DNA of 64,000 nucleotides from Siniperca chuatsi. Taxonomy: Eukaryota; Chordata; Actinopteri; Centrarchiformes; Sinipercidae. This document shows, piece by piece, positions 1 through 14,099 of this stretch. The notes under the pieces are model-generated. The model was not told the DNA's origin, searched no databases, and saw nothing but the letters and a program-made list of their open reading frames with translations. The position numbers and the translations under genes are program-made. Location of the stretch: positions 9,909,167-9,973,166 of the forward strand of contig NC_058043.1 of the NCBI RefSeq assembly GCF_020085105.1, in the 5' to 3' direction. The first letter of the stretch is position 1. Every line of letters begins with the position of its first letter.

Positions 1-3000
1 GCAAATTAGGATGCTGCGCACTATATCGGAAAGTAAACAATCACAATCAAAAATTTACTTTTCCTGCTCCTGTCAATGCAAGAATCCCATTGAATGCACA
101 TTGCGGAGGACAGCATATCTGGGTTTTAGCTGACATTAAAGCATGGCAAAAGGGAGCAAATCAGACAACAGTAAGGCTCCTATCTCAGGGATGTACAGTT
201 ATACAGTTAGATTGTTTGTTACAGAATAACAATTCTCAATGATGGTATTCCTGGGGTAACACAGGAGCTAATAAATATTGATAAAGGCAAACACTCCTTT
301 TCCTGACTTTTCCTGAGCAGCTGGTGGTACAGTAGCATAAGTAGTAATGTGAAGAATCGATGAAATAATTTACAGACTACTTCACGTACTGCCTATTTTC
401 ACACAGAAGAAACACCTGGCCACTCACTTTAGAAATTGGAAAAACTGTGTCATAATACACAAGTTGAATATTTGAATAATTTTCCCCTTCTCCTGTTCCC
501 CCAAAAAGCAGAACTGTAATTGCCTACAATTACAGAAGCTTGTGTTATTCTTCCCCTCACTGGCATCAAACCCTTCATATATAATTGCATCAGCATCTAT
601 CCTTCCATGCAGACATGTCCCATCATCTCTTGCAGCCTCAGGCACAGTTCAAGGAACATGGTACCCACTTACAAACATGGAAAGAAAAACACAGGCTACT
701 GTTAAAACCTACTGTACAACGGCAGACAGCGTTATCTCTCTTAAATCAGGAAGAGCACCTCGCTCTGATAACACAGTGGACATTAATATAGGCAGCTGGT
801 CCAACTTCAAAATGACGACAGCAGATAAAAATTACATATAAAAACAAAAAGTGAATATCTGTGGGGTAAGCAGCGGAGATACAACAAGCCTGTGCCTGTG
901 ATTGAGCTGTATTACCTCTCTCCACTGAAGCGCCCCTGCAAGCAGGAGTACCTCAACCGAGAGTGTGAGTTACAATAAGGCCACACACACACACTGTGTG
1001 TGAACTGTGACTCACTCTCATCCAGCACGCCAACTACAACTCAACCCCATAAACCTAACTATCCATCTGTAACTTTTTGAGACTGAGAAAAATTTTGAGA
1101 TGGGAAACTTGCTTTTCAAAATATACATTTACTTTTTCATTTAAATAAGTGTTTCAAGCCAAAACTGATACTGATGGTGATTGTTTTCAACTCATCTGTA
1201 GATGCTGTTGAAGGAAAACTGCTAATACAGATCAATGGGCTTGTCCAGTATCCAAATTTGTATTCTGACTGAGTCATCTCAGTTATAGAGTATAGACTAA
1301 TTGTGTAAAGGAATCTTCTTTTTGATTTGAGCCACTAAAAACAAATATGGCTAAAGCCCAGACGGCCACTAAAAGTGATAGGATACAAACAGTCAAATTA
1401 GCTTGAAACAGAAAACGTCAAACACAGCACCACGTATGCATTTTGACATACACACCGCCGTTTCTGTGGCGTCACTTTATTTACCCTCCATAACAGCAGG
1501 GGTGAATTTATTTGGAGAAGGTGTAACCATAATATAGGGATTCAGAAAACTGCAGTGACGAAAACAATGGCTGCAGTAAAAGAGCCACAAAAGGTGTCAG
1601 AGGGTATGTGAGAAGCTGTTTGATTGGTCACAAAGGTGCAGATATATCACACGCTCAGTGAACCGAGACTTTAAACAATCAATTTGGAAAGAGTTTGCCA
1701 CAAAATGTCAAAGCAAAGATGGAAACAAAAGCCAGAAAAGGAAATTGAGTCCTTTTTCCAACAAGGTGGCAAAACAATAGTGATAGTTTAGAACAACTTC
1801 AGACTGTCTCGTACTTGAAGCTGCTGCACAAAGAATTCAAATATTTTGGCTAACGAGGGTAGGCACTTGACAAAGTCCACAGCCAATATGTGGTACTTTT
1901 ACTGCAAATGTGTACATTCTTCTATAAAAACTCACTATGAGCCTCTTTGGCCCCTCTGCATCCTGGTTTTCATTTGGTGAATATAAAAACAACAGCATTT
2001 TGGACATTTGGGTTACACACAGAAGAAGAGACACCACAAACAGACCACAACTCAGAATCTTACAAAATAACACATGGACTGCTGGATTGTTCTAATACCA
2101 ACAATATATTGTGGATATGATGTTTTCAGACTAACATAGCGGTAAAAACCAACATGCTATTTGAAAATGTTTGAACTGGCACTCCTCAGTAATACCGCTG
2201 ACAAACAGCAATAAACAGAAGTATAAACAGAGGACTTCTACAGGAAAATAGTTGGACTGTGAGTAAAATGGGTTGAACGTTTTTCACCAGAATTCCTGAA
2301 GTATAAAAGATGTGACTGCCACTCTATTTGTAAAAGGATCTGCATGATTTTAATTATGGCCGTAATAGACTCAACATAGGCCAAGTGTGGACACAGGAGG
2401 ATGCAAAGGTCTGGCCAAATAATTTCCGTAAGTGAAGGGAGAAATCAAAGCAGCTATTCTGTCCAAGCGTTGAAAGCCATATCTGATCTGGCATCTGCCA
2501 CTGTAATGTCCTCCAATAATTGAATTGGCCGTAATCCTGAAAACAAAAATTAGTGTGGTTACACTATTATCAGGAGGAGAATTTGAGACAGCTCTGGGTC
2601 ACCAAGGCTGTTTTTAAGTTCAACTTTTAACTGAGCAAAAAGGTAATCCAAATTTAAGTAGACTTGAATGATAATATATAGTTCAGGTGACCAAGGTTTG
2701 CCAAGGTTCGATCACAAACTGCACAAACTAAACTTCCGCCGCATTGTTGAACAACACCTACGCTGAGTTTATTTAACTTATTTGGAGTACTCGAGCGGAG
2801 CCTGTTTCTCCGCCGAGCCTGTTGTGTTTATTTACATTGTGTATAGAGACTGCTGGGGTCAGCTGAGTTTCCTTAGTGCAGTGAGACCAAACATAGCCAT
2901 CAGTGAGTAATGAAACTGTCCTTGTTAAATCTGCCATTTACCATTCTCATGTGTCTCATTGTTTCTGTCATAGTCAGTGATTATATTACATTGCGTTGGG

Positions 3001-6000
3001 TTTGGGCAATATAAAGAAATAAAGTTTACAACATCTGACACATTCTTTCTCTAACTGTTTTCACTTATAGTTGACATCATAAAAGTTCAATAGTGGTCAA
3101 CAGGAAGTATGTTCTAAATCCTCTTGTGGGAACTCCTTAGCTTGTAAATACTAAATTACAAAGCTACATTACAATTTCTGCAAATTCTGTAGTGCAGAAA
3201 ACATAAACAATAGGCTGTTATTGTCATCCAGATGTTGCAATCAAAGTATCTGTTCTCAGTGATAACTCTGAAGTTTCAATCTCTTGCATCACTAAAAGCT
3301 TTGGATAAAAAAAAAAAAAAAAAAAGACAGAATTCAGTCTTTGAGCCTTTGCTGACTGACTGACCCTCCCCAATCTGCTCTTTGTCTTGACTCGGTCTCA
3401 GTTTGGACCTGATGTGGTCTTCAGGTCTCAGCGCCAGGCAGACTTTGAGACATCTGCCTTAAATCACAATCGACTGCCAGCAGAGGCCCCATTTCTCAAC
3501 CAAAGTGTCATATTTGTTGGAAACTGTTTCCCACATAGTTGTCTGATAACAGTAAAACAGATTGCCTCAACTAGATGCAACAGGACAGCAGTCAGAAAAA
3601 ATGGGAAATTATGTGCTTCAATTGCATGCCATTATCCTTCTTAACGTGTTTCCTTTGACTAGTTGCCAGCAGACAAAATAAGACATTTCATGTCCCTACA
3701 ACTTGTGAACAAGCTGAGGCAGGCATGCAAAGGCTCAAAACCATAAATGTAACCTTAAATGTGAGTCCTTGAACATTGCAATGTTCAATGTTCACATTTG
3801 TGCTGAAGCAAACCATCCAATACCACGATTAAGCATGTCTGATAGCATGTGTGAGGTAGTAAAAATTGTGATATTCCAACAGGTTTATTGCTTTACATCA
3901 TATTATGGTGGTTTTTGATTGTATTCATAGTAGCCTTAAAAAAATTGACTGTTTCCATCCTATAATCAGTTCTTTATTCATTCTGACTGCAAAACACTGG
4001 GCAAAAGCCTAACTCACATAATTGAAAATCTGGTGTGAAGTTGATATTTCTTCAAATTGTTCGAAAACTGCAAATAATTCACTTTAATATTAAGGAGGAG
4101 ACTATGTTCACTGGAGATTTCCAAAATGGATCTTAAATAACATTTATTGACCTCATCCTAAACCAAACCTGCAGTCTGTTGCTGATTTTATCAATTCCCT
4201 CAGTGATGCAGTTTTCTCTTCCACTCGCATTTCCCAGTATTTCCTGGATAAAATGGCACGGTTACAGATCACAGACACCAACAACTGTGTTTCAGTTACA
4301 GACAGACCTCTCCGCTTGTTTATCTTCCACATAAATTCTCCTACTGTCTTTAGCCCATTGCCAGCTATCACCTGTTGCTGCTGTGCTGTGTGTTGGTGTG
4401 TGGGTGTGCTCTGGTCTTTGTCAAACAGACAATTTGAATTCACTGAGGGCTGCCTGATGCAAGAGCTGTATTCTGAGAAAACACCATATCTCCAACGGGA
4501 GTATCAATGAGAGAACAAGAACTGAACTATCATTCACCTTTTTGTGCTGGACAGCAGTCAAGAAGTATTTCAGTAATCAGGAACAGTGCTCACTGACTTA
4601 TTAAATGCTTCATCTATTTAGTAGTTAAAACAGAATATGGCTGCAGATACTGTATGTAAGCTGTGTGTAACTTTCTTTATTTCTTCCTGTGTACCTACTC
4701 TCTGTGACTTGTAAAAAAAAATTGCCTCAGGAAGGAATATACCGTACAGTTGCCATAGCAACAAAATTATGCCCATTTACCTTTGACTGAAAACACTATT
4801 CAAGTTAAGAGACGTTTATACACTATCATTCCTGTTGTCTTCCTGCCTCTTCTTGTGTATCTATGAAATCACCACAGCAGAGCTGCGTGCATGGTTAATT
4901 GATGGATTCCCATCCATCAATTAAGATGTGAGTGGCTCAAGAAACAGGACATATTGTTAGAACTGCGGAGGATGAAATGCTTTGCCAGTAACTAGAGAGT
5001 TTAATTATAGTGGCAAGCAGCAATATGGTGACAGTCTATCAATTTAGTCACAAAGGAGAAAAAATGATTTAAGTAATTTTTTCAGAAATTATTGTTAGAG
5101 AGTACAATTTGAAAGGATTCATCCACACAATAAGGGGTTTTCAAAACTTTTTTTCAAATTCGGTCTGCATCACTTTAGCAGTTTAATTCAGGACCTTGGA
5201 AAATAAATAAAATTGAAAAAAAGTCACATGGAGATGTAATATAATAGACAATATTGACAATAAAACTTCTGTGTAAAAATACATTTCTAAAATCACTTTT
5301 ATGAAGTTGGAACTAAATTAAAAATTTGAAGGTAAATGGATGGATTTCTTCACAAGCCATCGAAATACATCTGTCAAATTTATTTTATATAGATTAGATA
5401 AATACAACAAAATGTTTACAGTAGCATTTACAGTCAGACATTTTTGTGTTACAGACTTCTATTTCAATAAAATAAATTAATAATCAAATGATGTGCACAG
5501 TTTTGGTGAAATCTGAACAAATTACAATACATAGGCCTAATAGTTGAATGTGTTATTTTTTATAGAATCACAGTCATGGACTTAATTTCCACTAGGTTGC
5601 GGTTTATGAACTATTCTCCTTTAGACCTACATTCTGTTAAAACCCTCAAAGCCAAACATTAATGACATCTTTTGAATTTTTAAAGTTTGCTATGGCATCA
5701 CCACTTAGAGAACTGTCCCATTATTTGAGTGCTATTGAGAACAAGACTGACGATAGTATTCATGTATTTCATATGTCATCCAGGAACCTCTGAGTTTGAG
5801 GGCTTAAATTCAGCACAAAGCGATGCTTCAGTTTTGCACAAATGACCGCAGCAACGTAATGAGCAGCATGTCATTCAAAGCCCATTGGTGGCTTTCAGAT
5901 AAAGTCACCTGCACCTCCCTTCCTCTTTGAATGAGAGCCAGCCCTGGTGGATCAGGTTACTAGAAGGGCTGTGTGACTTTTACCATATGAATGAAGCCAC

Positions 6001-6600
6001 TGCCATTTTTTTCAGAGGGAGGTAGATTGTTCGTGGTCTGCAGACTGGATTGTGTGCCACTCCAGGCTGCTTGTCAGTCACCCCAGACGGGGCTCATTAA
6101 ACTGACTCCATTAGAGCTAATGAGTTGAAGGTCACTGTTTGTGGGTGGCCTCTCCATTCAGGGCTCCAACAGACCAAATAACTGACTGGCTTGCTGATTC
6201 AGTTAAGTCACACTGACAAGGGAAGAACTGTTTTGTCTGCCTTCACTGCATACCTGCATTTACAGGAGCCTCAAACTATCCTACAACAAGGCATTTTAAC
6301 ATAATTCAGTCAGTCAAATAACATAGAATGACTATAAAAAAATACACTGTAGGTATAAAGCTGACTTCATCACTCTCAATAAGCAAACACCAGGCTCAGC
6401 AAAACAGAGATCGAGAGTGACAAAAGCCAACTGCCCCCCTGGAGACCTTGGACTCTACAGGTGGATGCTGGGGTGAAGCTGAAATGCTATATGAGCTACA
6501 GCAGCAGTGTTACAGCAGAGTTTGCACATGAGCAGTGCAGCAGCAGCAGCAGCGTACAGTAGCAAAGTAAAAGAGTGGGCAGTGCAGTGACGGCTTAAAT
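1..6600. other. Intergenic DNA with no supported gene
   Basis: Both strands carry only short open frames with low-complexity translations and no domain I recognise. There is a poly-A run at about 3308-3325. A short exon-like stretch at 874-964 is treated as a finding. The stretch around 5900-6200 looks less degenerate, with balanced composition and homeodomain-like TAAT/ATTA cores, and could be conserved non-coding DNA; this is only an impression. Confidence 0.5.
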
Positions 6601-6619
6601 TGACCTCAATATAGCAAAG

Positions 6620-6920
6620 TAGTTTTTTCTCAAGTAATTGCTTAATCATTTGCTCTACAAAATATCAGAAAATAGAGAAAAATGCTCATTTAAAATTTCC
6701 CAGAGCACAGGAAGATGTATTCATATTACTTGTTTTGTCAAACAAACAGTCCAAAACCAAAAGATATTCAGGTTAATCTCATAGAAAGTAGCAAATATTC
6801 ACATTAAAGATGCTTGAACTAGAATGCTTGGCATTTTAACTTTCATTGATTATTAAAATTGTTGCAGATTAATTTTCTATCAGTCAACTAGTCAACTGAT
6901 TGATCAACTAACTAAACATT
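6620..6920. repeat. Degenerate MITE-like repeat (family with GCAACTAAC-type ends)
   Basis: This stretch shares diverged blocks with 28539-28866, 42640-43110 and 58947-59196: a block like 'aaaatatcagaaaatag', a block with 'ttgttttgtc' followed by 'aacagtccaaaacc', and an end with alternating attaat/tcaact words. The family is a common teleost non-autonomous element. This copy is old, and its borders are approximate. Confidence 0.5.
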
Positions 6921-7029
6921 CCAACTCTGTTGTAAAATGTGCAAATGATTGACATACAGTGTGTTGCAGTGAGTACAGTTTACGAGTGTAGACATAGACC
7001 TCACCTAAAGGTCTTTATGGTCTTTATGC

Positions 7030-8450
7030 ATTAAGGACAAAGACCTGGATGACCTGCAATTTTCTAATGTTAAACTCAGACAAAACTGAATTTATTCTAC
7101 GTGGCCCCAAACACCCCGAGACACATTATCTAAAAAAATAGTTACTCTAGATGGCATTGCCCTGGCCTCCAGCACCACTGTAAGGAACCTTGGAGTTATC
7201 TTTGATCAGGATTTATCCTTTAACTCCCACATGAAACGAACTTCAAGGACTGCCTTTTTTCACCTACGTAACATTGACAAAATCAGGCACATCCTGTCTC
7301 AAAATTATGCCAAAAAACTAGTCCATGCGTTTGTTATTTCTAGGCTAGATTATTGCAATTCCTTATTATCCGGCTGCCCGAATAAGTCCCTTGAGACTCT
7401 CCAGTTGATCCAGAATGCTGCGGCACGTGTACTGACAAGAACTGGGAAAAGAGATCATATTTCTCCAATATTAGCTTCTCTGCACTGGCTCCCTGTAAAA
7501 TCCACAATAGAATTTAAAATCCTTCTCCTCACCTACAAAGCTCTTAATGGTCGGGCACCATCGTATCTTAAAGAGCTCATAGTACCTTATTACCCGACTA
7601 GAACACTGCGTTCCCAGGATGTAGGGTTACTCGTCTTCAGCTTTCAAGCCTTCAGCTATCAAGCTCCTCTCCTGTGGTCCCAGTTTGGGTTCGGGAGGCA
7701 GACACCATCTCCACATTTAAGAGTAGGCTTAAGACTTTCCTCTTTGATAAAGCTTATAGTTAGGGCTCAGGTGAGCCCTGAACCATCCCTTAGTGACGCT
7801 GCTATAGGCCTAGACTGCCAGGAGACTTCCCATGATGCACCTCTCTCCTCCTCTCCCTCTCCATCTGTATGCATTTTTATCCTATTACTGCATGTTACTA
7901 ACGCGACATCTTCTCTCTCCCGTAGTTTTGTGCTTTCTCGTTTCTCTCCTGTCGCTTTCAGCAGATATTTCTGCCTCCGGAGCTGCAGAGACTGGATCTC
8001 TGGTTGTGACCCACTTCCTGCTCAACAACTGCTACTACAGTTGTTGTTATTGGCTCTGTTACTAATACTGTCATTGTTATTCCTATAGCTGTCATTCCTA
8101 TTATTATTATTATTATTATTATTAACACTACAATTACTTTACTATTTTAAAAATTCTAAGTGGTATTTGCATTGTGCCTCCCTCTACCCCACCCCCACCC
8201 CAAAACCTCTCTTTCAAAACCTAACACAGCAGCGGCAGATGGCCGCCCACCATTGAGTCTGGTTCTGTCCAAGGTTTCTGCCTCAAAGGAAGTTTTTTCT
8301 TTGCCACTGCTCATGGTGGAATTTGTTGGATTTCTGTAAATAATATTATAAAGAGTACAGTATAGACCTGCTCTATAAGAAAAGTGCAATGAGATAACTT
8401 CTGTTATGAATTGGCGCTCTATAAATCAATAAATAAAATAAACTGGGTTT
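7030..8450 (+). mobile_element. 5'-truncated CR1/L2-like LINE, reverse transcriptase C-terminus plus 3' tail
   Basis: The open frame at 7231-8088 translates to the C-terminal end of a non-LTR retrotransposon polymerase. It contains the words SRLDYCNSLLSGCPNKSL, LQLIQNAAARVLT and LHWLPVKSTIEFKILLLTYKALNG. Upstream, from about 7030, a frame-disrupted stretch continues the reverse transcriptase (LNSDKTEFILRGPK, NLGVIFDQDLSFNSH). The region after about 8090 is the untranslated tail: a (TTA)n run at 8099-8124 and a terminus reading like 'ggcgctctataaatcaataaa'. The 5' part (endonuclease and most of the polymerase) is missing, and the frame needs at least one frameshift, so this is a dead copy. The same family occurs inverted at 23710-24945. 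Assignment to the CR1/L2 group comes from family knowledge; the exact family would need a repeat library. Confidence 0.88.
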
Positions 8451-11400
8451 ATCATGTGAAGACAGATTAAAGAGTAGATATTTGGTGTCTAAATTCTGTT
8501 GTCATGATTTCATACAAGCATACACTGAGATCAGTACAGCAGGAGAGGGTACAGCAGCTATTATGTGGAATCTATTAAGCGGACTCAATAGGAGGCTTTA
8601 GGGAACTATGATGATGATGACCTCCAATTATTCCAAAGATATGCTATCTACTTACATAATTGAGATGGATAAATCTAAACCCAGCAAGATACCATTTTCA
8701 AGGCAGACAGTTTGATATGCCCCAGCAAGAAAAGCACATGTAACAATGTAACAATCATGTGCTGAATTCCAGTTAGGTTTCCCAGCTACAGGACTATGTT
8801 ATTGTAAATGGCTGCTGAGTAGTGTAGTTTACTGGGGAACAGAGCATCATTAAGATTATTATTTCCACCTGTGTTTTTTCCTCCTAATGGTTAAAACGTC
8901 TGCTGTGAAAACAGTCTATTACCTGACACATAGCAGCAGGCGATGCAGTAAACAATAATAATGATATAAAGATTAAGGAAGTTGACACATTGAGTTGAAA
9001 GTCGAAAGCGTGGTTTAATATTAAGTGTGTTAAGACAAAGACAAGCAACAACAAAAGAGGAAATATGTTGCAAAACCAATTCAGCCCATATCTAAGCATT
9101 AAGTTACAGTAATACTCAAACATTTTTGTTCGTATCTCTCAACACTACACAAACAGCACACAGCATTAAAATAATTGGGACCAACAACAACTAAGCTCAG
9201 AAACAACAAGAAATGTAACTTATTCACAATTAAAACCAAATTAAATAGCAATAGACAGCAGGTATTAGCAGCCAGCAAACGCCAAAACAGGTAACTACAA
9301 AACAGCCTGGAAAGCCTCATAGCTTGTTCTTTTCCAAACACACACAAAGCCAAAACATCAAGTCACCATAAGCGTGCATAAGCATAAGCAGCAATAAGTT
9401 ACTTAGCTTGATGGAGAGAAGCAGTGATCCGCGGCACACCAGCGTTGAATAACCTTTTGGGAATTAGCTAGCTAGCTAGCTAGGTCCCAAAACTTTGTTT
9501 CCCCGGCTTTAAGAAGCGACGTTTGAGGACGACACTTGATATGACCAATGCCTGAGCAGGGGTTATAACCTCATAAAGCGACATGAAGGATGGTGGCAGG
9601 GGAACTAGCTTATTCTAATGTTATATTAGTAGTCAGTTTGTAACTACAGTAGTTTGTAAATGAGTTAAACAGAGAGCAGGGCAGTGACAGTACATAAATA
9701 ACCCGCCTAACGGGAAAAGATGTGGAGCTACTCGAACACTGTTACGTTAAATTTGATCCGTTTTATTTTACGATATCCTCAACATAAAAACACGGTACCC
9801 TCCTGGATAATTTCACAATACTATAATTTGACTTATTTCAACTAATTCTGTTAAATGCTGATTTCCTTCCTGCCCTGTCAGTTTAGTATAGCAAATAGTT
9901 CTAAATACTTCCATACCCATGAGCCTCAGCTACCGTTGCTATGGAGATGAAGCCAGTCACAGGCTGCCAGTACTTAATCTAGGCTAGCTAGCTAACACTT
10001 AATGGTAACAAAGCACACAATTATTGCTGAATTGATCCAACATTGACTCAGAATCTGAAAGTGAATTGATTTATAAATTGTCTGTGGCTTCTGACCTTGT
10101 TCACTTTATTTCAATAAGGACTCTGCCATCAGTTTGGAACAGATAACACTTGAGTTTCAAAAATAGTTTTCGATATTGGAATTCCACAGAACAATCTCAC
10201 CTCAAGATCCATTTAGAAGCTGTATAGGAACTTTTGACCACATCACATGATCTTCATCAGCAGATTAAGTTTGTTCAGTTGTCAAGGAATTGGAGATGTT
10301 CGAACTTCTCATCCCTTTTAGCTATAAAATTGAGTTATAAAATATATATTATATAAAATCAATTGTAAAATCAATAAAACTTTATTAATCCACCTTTAAT
10401 GAATTGTTACAGCAGTGAAAGGAAGTCTAAGAACAGAGCACAGTATAAATAAATAAGTAGCCCTTAAAAATTAGAATACTATATACATTATGTGCAAACT
10501 ATATGAAGATTTTAAATAATAGGTCCATTATAGTCTACACCATACATAAATACTATTAAGTGTATTGTGACGTGACACAGTCACAAATAAAGTGAGGATA
10601 TAGGCTAAAGAAGTCGCTATATATAATAAAATAGAAAAATTGCACTTGAAGTAATGGAATTAGATGGTGAGTATAAGGTGTCTTGTGTCTACAGATAGCA
10701 ATGTTAGCAGCATGAAATACAGTTATTGCACTTGTAACAGCAAATACAAAACTCTACTTTTTGCTGCACTTCTCAACTTTTGTCCCAAATAAAAGGGGAG
10801 AGCATGACCCCTCCACAGTGTTATCATTGGCACATTGTGCTGCAAACATCCTGTTCAACATCATTCTGATGGTGTTTTTTTGGGTTAGGTCTGGGAAGTG
10901 ACAGGCTTTTTTCAGGAAGCTAAAGACAAACCAAAACTAACATGACACAGTGTCTGTTCCGGGGCATCGCACATTATCCTGCTGAAAGACACAGAGGGGC
11001 CTAGGAAAAATAGCACTTCCTTCACTGTTGCACCATCACCATTATCTGACCAAGCAACATTTTTCAATTCTCCAGTTATTAGGTGGCCATGTGCTGCTGT
11101 AGCCCATCTGCTTCAAGGCTCAATAAGTAGTGCAGCATGAGATGCCCCAGTGCACACTAATGTTGTACAGCGCTGTTATGTGCATATTTGTAGCCCACCT
11201 AGTAGTTTGAATGAATGTTGCCATTCTCCTCTCACCACAAGACTGCTGACTGCATGTTTATTAACCACTGAGTAGCTGTTACAGCTGTGTGTCGAGGGCC
11301 AAAATCAGATCCTTGAAAAAAACTGAGACATTTGTTTTTTATTAACATGACTGCTCTTCTTCATTGTATATAGAATAACAATGTTGTTGTTCAAAATAAC

Positions 11401-13630
11401 ACGCTTTAATGACACATTATATATGAGTTTGTACTTCTGTATTTCTCTGCTGCTGTAATGCAGTTGATCCATGACACATTCTCTAGTATTGCATAATAAA
11501 TCTCAGTGTTTGGTGGCTCAACTGCTGGTATTAACTAGCAGGTCACGTAGCATAAAAGGTACTGAATTGTCAGTATGAGACAATGGATCTGATCAACTAG
11601 AGAGTCACAGTTAAGATCAAATAAAGATTTGAACTGATATTATTCAGGTCTCTGTATGATATTGCCTATATTCACTGCATCATTCTTGGTAGTGATTTAC
11701 AGAAAATCTCAGGTACTTTCTGACACTAATCTGACACCTACATGAATCACATTGAACATCACGCTTCCTGTCCACTCTAACATTTAGTAAAACTGTGATT
11801 GAACCTCTCAACCCTGTTTGCTTTTGCCCTGATGCAAATAATTGTAGGGAAAAAAATGTGAAGAGAGTTCTTTGCCATGTTAATTCAGTGGATTTTTCAG
11901 CACATTTACAGTGCCTGTTTCTCCTTTGTTTTGTTCAAGGTCCACTTACATGCTTTATCCAGCTTTCAGCCACATCACCGGGCGCATGGCGTTTGTTCAG
12001 TTGTCGTGTAGATGGATGTGTTGACACGCAAGCTCAGTAGCTGTTGTGATTCCATCTATTGCACTTTTAGGACTTCTCTTCCAGAAGAGATGACCTAAAG
12101 GTACTTTTAGATCTCACACATCAACAAATCTATCTCCATGACTGCTAAGAAAACTCCATCCACTGATGAAGACTGTGAGATATAGTTGAAAGCTCCAGAA
12201 AAAGCCAGTAAGTCAATCTTGAGTCCGTATTGTGCTGTCAGACTTTTTCCAGGTCAAAAATGAACCTCAATGCTTAAAATTAAGTTTATTGTACATATAT
12301 ACAGATAGCTACCTATACATGCATGTACTATATGCATGCAGGATTTTTTAGAGACAGTTATGTTCCTAAAAATGTGCTTCAGTAGTGTCAGAGGTGAAAA
12401 ATAAACCTGAAATACACAGCTGGAATAGGCTTGTTGTTAGTATCACATTTGGCACCAACAGCAGTTTGGTAATTCTTCCATCTCTGTTAGTTCAGCAGTT
12501 ACTTGCTTTGCATTCTGCAGAAAAGATGAAAAATGAGTTACAATTAGACTTCATGACAGAGATCTTACATTCCTTTCATTTTGCAAGCATGCCATAACCT
12601 ACTCATTGTTTTCTAACTTCCTCAGCCATGCTTGAAAGTAACTACTTGCAAAGATATCCTAAATTTATTATATACTGTATGGATATGATCGAGTTTTGTA
12701 AGGCAAGATGTTTTCAGGGATTATTTCTTAGGTTTTGAAGACTTTGTTTCTGTGTGTGTCAGGTGATTGACACTAAGTAAAGTGTAACAACACATAGTCT
12801 GCTGACACTTAACTCAAGCACACTTGATCACACTGACGTAGCGATAAAACAGAATGACAAAATAAAATTAAAGCTTCTGGTTTACTGTGATGGATAATCT
12901 CGCTCGAATGGTGTCTGTTTCATCACTGCACAAAAAAAACAAAACAAAAAAAAACTCAAAAAAACCCAGAAACAAAATTAATCATAGTTCTCTGAATGTA
13001 GGAAACAAAGCTTGATGGAATAATTTAACAGAGACTAAACAGACAATGAACAGTGATATCCTGATGAAAGGAAATGTTACATGGTGTTGACACCTCTAAC
13101 TCTGTATGTGGCTTCATACACACACAAAAAAAAAAACATTCCTAAGTGATCTGGTTTCTACTTGTTCCTAAATAATCTTTAAACTTCAGATGTCTTGTTG
13201 TATATATGTACAGTAGTGTTTCAGTCTCAACAAACCTGTCAAAACTCACATTAAGGAATGGTGACAGAGTTTACAACATTAAGTACATGTTTCCACTCTA
13301 GATAATCTACATTATGCAGGTCTGCTTATTTATTTCGGTATGGGAGGATCTGGTGAGCGGGAATAACATTAACCTTCTCTTCCCGCAGTCTCACAAAGAA
13401 TGTGTTTATAATGGGTTTATGAGCCCGTGGGGCACTTTCTCTGCTCAACAGGGATACAGAGTGGAAGCAGAGGAGGACAGAGGTGTGCTGGATGGGGGCC
13501 GTAGCCGGGCCTGATGGCAGGAGCCCAGAACACAGTGAGCTCTAATCCCTTCCTCTAGAACCCACCGAGGGGCTACAGTTCACGTGGAGACACTGAAAAG
13601 GTATAGAGAGGTATGGATGTGTTACGTTGT
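8451..13630. other. Intergenic DNA, no supported gene
   Basis: No open frame here looks like protein on either strand. Visible landmarks are a TAGC tetranucleotide run at 9465-9482 and a fragment at about 10370-10560. That fragment begins with 'ctttattaatcc', resembling the 'ctttattgatcccc' LINE tail seen at 54360-54830. A short dispersed motif lies at 12162-12205. The stretch 9400-9780 is somewhat richer in CpG than its surroundings, but no gene start was recognised there. Confidence 0.5.
12162..12205 (+). repeat. Short dispersed motif (gaagactgtgaga...ttgaaagctccagaaaaagc)
   Basis: A near copy lies at 22663-22704, and a partial copy (ggatgtggttgaaagct) at about 37346-37364. The shared words suggest fragments of one teleost repeat, possibly SINE-like. 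No full element with clear ends was found at any of the three sites. Confidence 0.4.
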
Positions 13631-13639
13631 GTCAAGCAG

Positions 13640-14092
13640 GGTAGTAAATAAGGGGGTTCATACCAAAACGCAAACTAGGAGCAAGAGCAGGTACAGTTCA
13701 GTGATTTAATGATATGGAAAAGACACAGGTTACAGGCAGGCAGAGGTAGAAACATAAAAGCAATCCCAATGTTGCAATAGAGTCCAACAGGGCACAAACA
13801 AAATCGAAGAATCCAAAAACAAGGCAGAAAGTCACCAGAGAAAGGGCTGAAACATTAAACATATGTTACAAAAATTTGACAAAGGGACAGGAAAATCACA
13901 CAAACTTAACTACACACAGGTGAGGGGGAATAACAAGACACAGGTGAACATAATCAGGGCAGGGCAAACAATCAAAACAGGCGGGAAAAGCAAACAAATA
14001 CAGGAAGTAAAACTACAAGACACATGAGGGAGAACTCTTACCAAAATAAAACAGGAAATAAGTGAACACAAACCCAAAACCATGACAGGATG
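13640..14092. repeat. Probable dispersed repeat, unclassified
   Basis: Monotonous A/C/G-rich text with words such as 'caggtgaacataatcagggcagggcaaac' split over the region, and an end reading 'aaaaccatgacagg'. This resembles a repeat often met in teleost intergenic DNA. I see no coding potential and no clear terminal repeats, so I leave it unclassified. Borders are approximate. Confidence 0.4.
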
Positions 14093-14099
14093 GTAGTCT

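Noticed and set aside
3387..4510. Open frames of 85-96 codons on both strands
   Set aside because: Overlapping opposite-strand frames with no family likeness and no exon borders; treated as chance.
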